64,000 bases of DNA from Seonamhaeicola algicola (GTDB lineage Bacteria; Bacteroidota; Bacteroidia; Flavobacteriales; Flavobacteriaceae). Positions within the stretch are counted from its first letter, which is position 1; the number at the start of each line of letters is the position of its first letter. The DNA is taken from positions 248,775-312,774 of the forward strand of contig NZ_VOSC01000033.1 in the NCBI RefSeq assembly GCF_007997385.1, written 5' to 3'. Shown here in pieces: positions 62,736-64,000 of the stretch. The translations under genes and the position numbers were made by a program. The notes beneath the pieces were generated by a model. The model was not told the DNA's origin. It did no database searches and worked only from the letters and a program-made list of their open reading frames with translations.

Positions 62736-62778
62736 ATAAACCCTATTCTAAATTATAGTATAGGGTTTATTCTTGTTA
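62736..62778 (+). terminator. Terminator after susD
   Basis: ATAAACCCTAT (62736-62746) pairs with ATAGGGTTTAT (62760-62770), followed by TCTTGTT. It lies between susD and the hybrid sensor gene and suggests the sensor is transcribed on its own. Confidence 0.75.
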
Positions 62779-62812
62779 AATTTTTATATTTATAAACCTT
62801 CAAAAAATATAA

Positions 62813-64000
62813 ATGACGTATATATTAAAAATAAAAAACAGTTCAACACCAAAACACAAGATTAAATTTATGTGGCTGTTTTTATTATTATTTTGTGTTT
62901 TTTGGGGTTTCAGCCAAAGTGATACTGCATTTAAAAATCAGCTAATTTTTAAAAATATTACCACAAATGATGGCTTATCGCAAAGGTCTGTAGTTAAAAT
63001 TCTTCAAGACAAAAAAGGCTTTTTATGGTTTGGCACAAGATATGGCCTTAATAAATTTAATGGCACCGAATTTAAGGTTTACAACTTTAGCACTAATGAT
63101 AGTACTAGTTTAAGCCATAACCGCATTACTTCTTTATCATTAGATAAAACGGGCAATTTATGGGTAGGCACAGAAACTGGAGCTAATATTTATAATAATG
63201 AAGAAGACAATTTTATTCGTGTAAAAAAATCTAAAAGTTTAAATACATACTACACTAGCAGTATTAGAGATATAGTTGGTTGTGATAGTGTGTTTGTTTG
63301 GATAGCTTCAAACAACGGCTTAGATAAATACAACACAAAAACTAATGAGGCCTACAGCGTTGCTAATTTTACAAAAAATGGTCTTGCTTCAAATAACATA
63401 ACCTCTATCCTTTCAGAAAAAAAAGATATTTTATGGATTTGTAATGCTGAAAAAATTCAATTATTAAACGAAAAAAATAAATTACTAAAAACATATAACT
63501 ATCCCAATAACGCTAACCCCAATACAACAAAAAATTATACTACTGCATTATTTAAAGACAACGAAAATAATATTTGGTTAGGTTACAATGGTGGTCTTGC
63601 TTTTTTTAATAACGTTACCAAAACGTTTGAAGATTATACTATAAACAAAAATAAAGTTTTTAGCACACCAGTAAGAACTATTAACCAAGACAAACATGGG
63701 TATTTATGGGTAGGTAGTTATGATGGCCTGTATCAGTTAAATTTAGAAACCAAGAACATTAACAAATACCAGAATGAGGTTAACAACCCTAAAAGCTTAA
63801 GTCAAAATTCTGTTTATAGTATTATTGAAGATACCCGAGGCGATTTATGGGTGGGCACTTGGGCAGGTGGCGTGAATTATATTGACCGAAGTTCAAACAA
63901 TTTTACAACATATACTGTTGGCAACACCAACAAACACCTAAATTACAAAGTAGTTAGTGCTATTGTTGAAGACGCAAATGAAAACTTATGGATTGCTACC
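62813..64000 (+). CDS. Hybrid two-component sensor (HTCS) N-terminal part, cut by window edge
   Basis: Only the first 396 codons lie in the window. A signal/anchor helix (FMWLFLLLFCVFWGFSQ) is followed by repeated two-component-regulator propeller blades with the pattern I-x-x-D-x-x-G-x-L-W-x-G-T, for example ILQDKKGFLWFGTRYGLNKF, LSLDKTGNLWVGTETGANIY, INQDKHGYLWVGSYDGLYQL and IIEDTRGDLWVGTWAGG. About seven blades are visible. In HTCS proteins a Y_Y_Y domain, histidine kinase, receiver and AraC-type HTH follow; these would be downstream of the window. ATG at 62813 is used; an internal Met at 62870 is possible. It probably activates susC-susD in response to an oligosaccharide. Confidence 0.88.
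   Translation, partial: MTYILKIKNSSTPKHKIKFMWLFLLLFCVFWGFSQSDTAFKNQLIFKNITTNDGLSQRSVVKILQDKKGFLWFGTRYGLNKFNGTEFKVYNFSTNDSTSLSHNRITSLSLDKTGNLWVGTETGANIYNNEEDNFIRVKKSKSLNTYYTSSIRDIVGCDSVFVWIASNNGLDKYNTKTNEAYSVANFTKNGLASNNITSILSEKKDILWICNAEKIQLLNEKNKLLKTYNYPNNANPNTTKNYTTALFKDNENNIWLGYNGGLAFFNNVTKTFEDYTINKNKVFSTPVRTINQDKHGYLWVGSYDGLYQLNLETKNINKYQNEVNNPKSLSQNSVYSIIEDTRGDLWVGTWAGGVNYIDRSSNNFTTYTVGNTNKHLNYKVVSAIVEDANENLWIAT

Noticed and set aside
1-64000. tRNA, rRNA, CRISPR array, insertion sequence or prophage
   Set aside because: None was recognised: no transposase or integrase frame, no spaced short repeats and no conserved RNA gene sequence on reading.

Overview
The window reads as part of a chromosome from a marine-type member of the Flavobacteriaceae (Bacteroidota). 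Supporting signs are low G+C, a type IX secretion tail on one protein, a SusC/SusD pair with a hybrid two-component sensor, a DUF5686 protein, a PxDGG C-terminal sorting signal, and repeated matches to the flavobacterial -7 promoter element TAnnTTTG. I saw no rRNA, tRNA or CRISPR array. All family names come from reading the sequence; no database was searched.

Layout. 1-6.3 kb: a membrane pyrophosphatase cut by the window edge, a soluble pyrophosphatase, an M1 peptidase and a di-heme peroxidase. 6.3-8.5 kb: a small accessory island with an AbiE-type toxin-antitoxin pair, flanked by a 46-bp hairpin and an attC-like imperfect palindrome. 8.5-14.2 kb: the hutH-hutU-hutI histidine-degradation operon with a divergent LysR regulator. 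14.2-16.5 kb: a TetR regulator facing a DUF2867 gene, a cysteine-hydrolase lipoprotein and a small sorted surface protein. 16.5-36.5 kb: mostly housekeeping genes (DUF5686, pdhB, etfBA, a nuclease, a nucleoside transporter, thyA, membrane-fused DHFR, fabD, lspA, galE, a sugar aminotransferase, waaA). 36.5-41.3 kb: a membrane-spanning putative regulator divergent from a DUF5107-TPR protein.

41.3-64 kb is a carbohydrate-use region with three regulators. A seven-gene minus-strand operon (Zn alcohol dehydrogenase, altronate dehydratase, tagaturonate reductase, fuconolactonase-type lactonase, fucose-dehydrogenase-type SDR, FucP permease, RhaM mutarotase) faces a LacI gene across a 30-bp perfect palindrome. 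A second block (kduI, DUF4861) faces another LacI gene across an unrelated 34-bp perfect palindrome. A GH95 enzyme, a beta-helix DUF4955 protein, SusC, SusD and the hybrid sensor follow.

Main proposal: the seven-gene operon looks like a complete L-galactose route, not an L-fucose route: L-galactose to L-galactonolactone (SDR), to L-galactonate (lactonase), to D-tagaturonate (Zn dehydrogenase resembling E. coli LgoD/YjjN), to D-altronate (UxaB), to 2-keto-3-deoxygluconate, KDG (UxaA). KduI feeds unsaturated uronates toward the same KDG node. The GH95 enzyme would then be an alpha-L-galactosidase, and the substrate a glycan with L-galactose and uronic acid. KDG kinase, KDPG aldolase, KduD and UxaC are not in the window.
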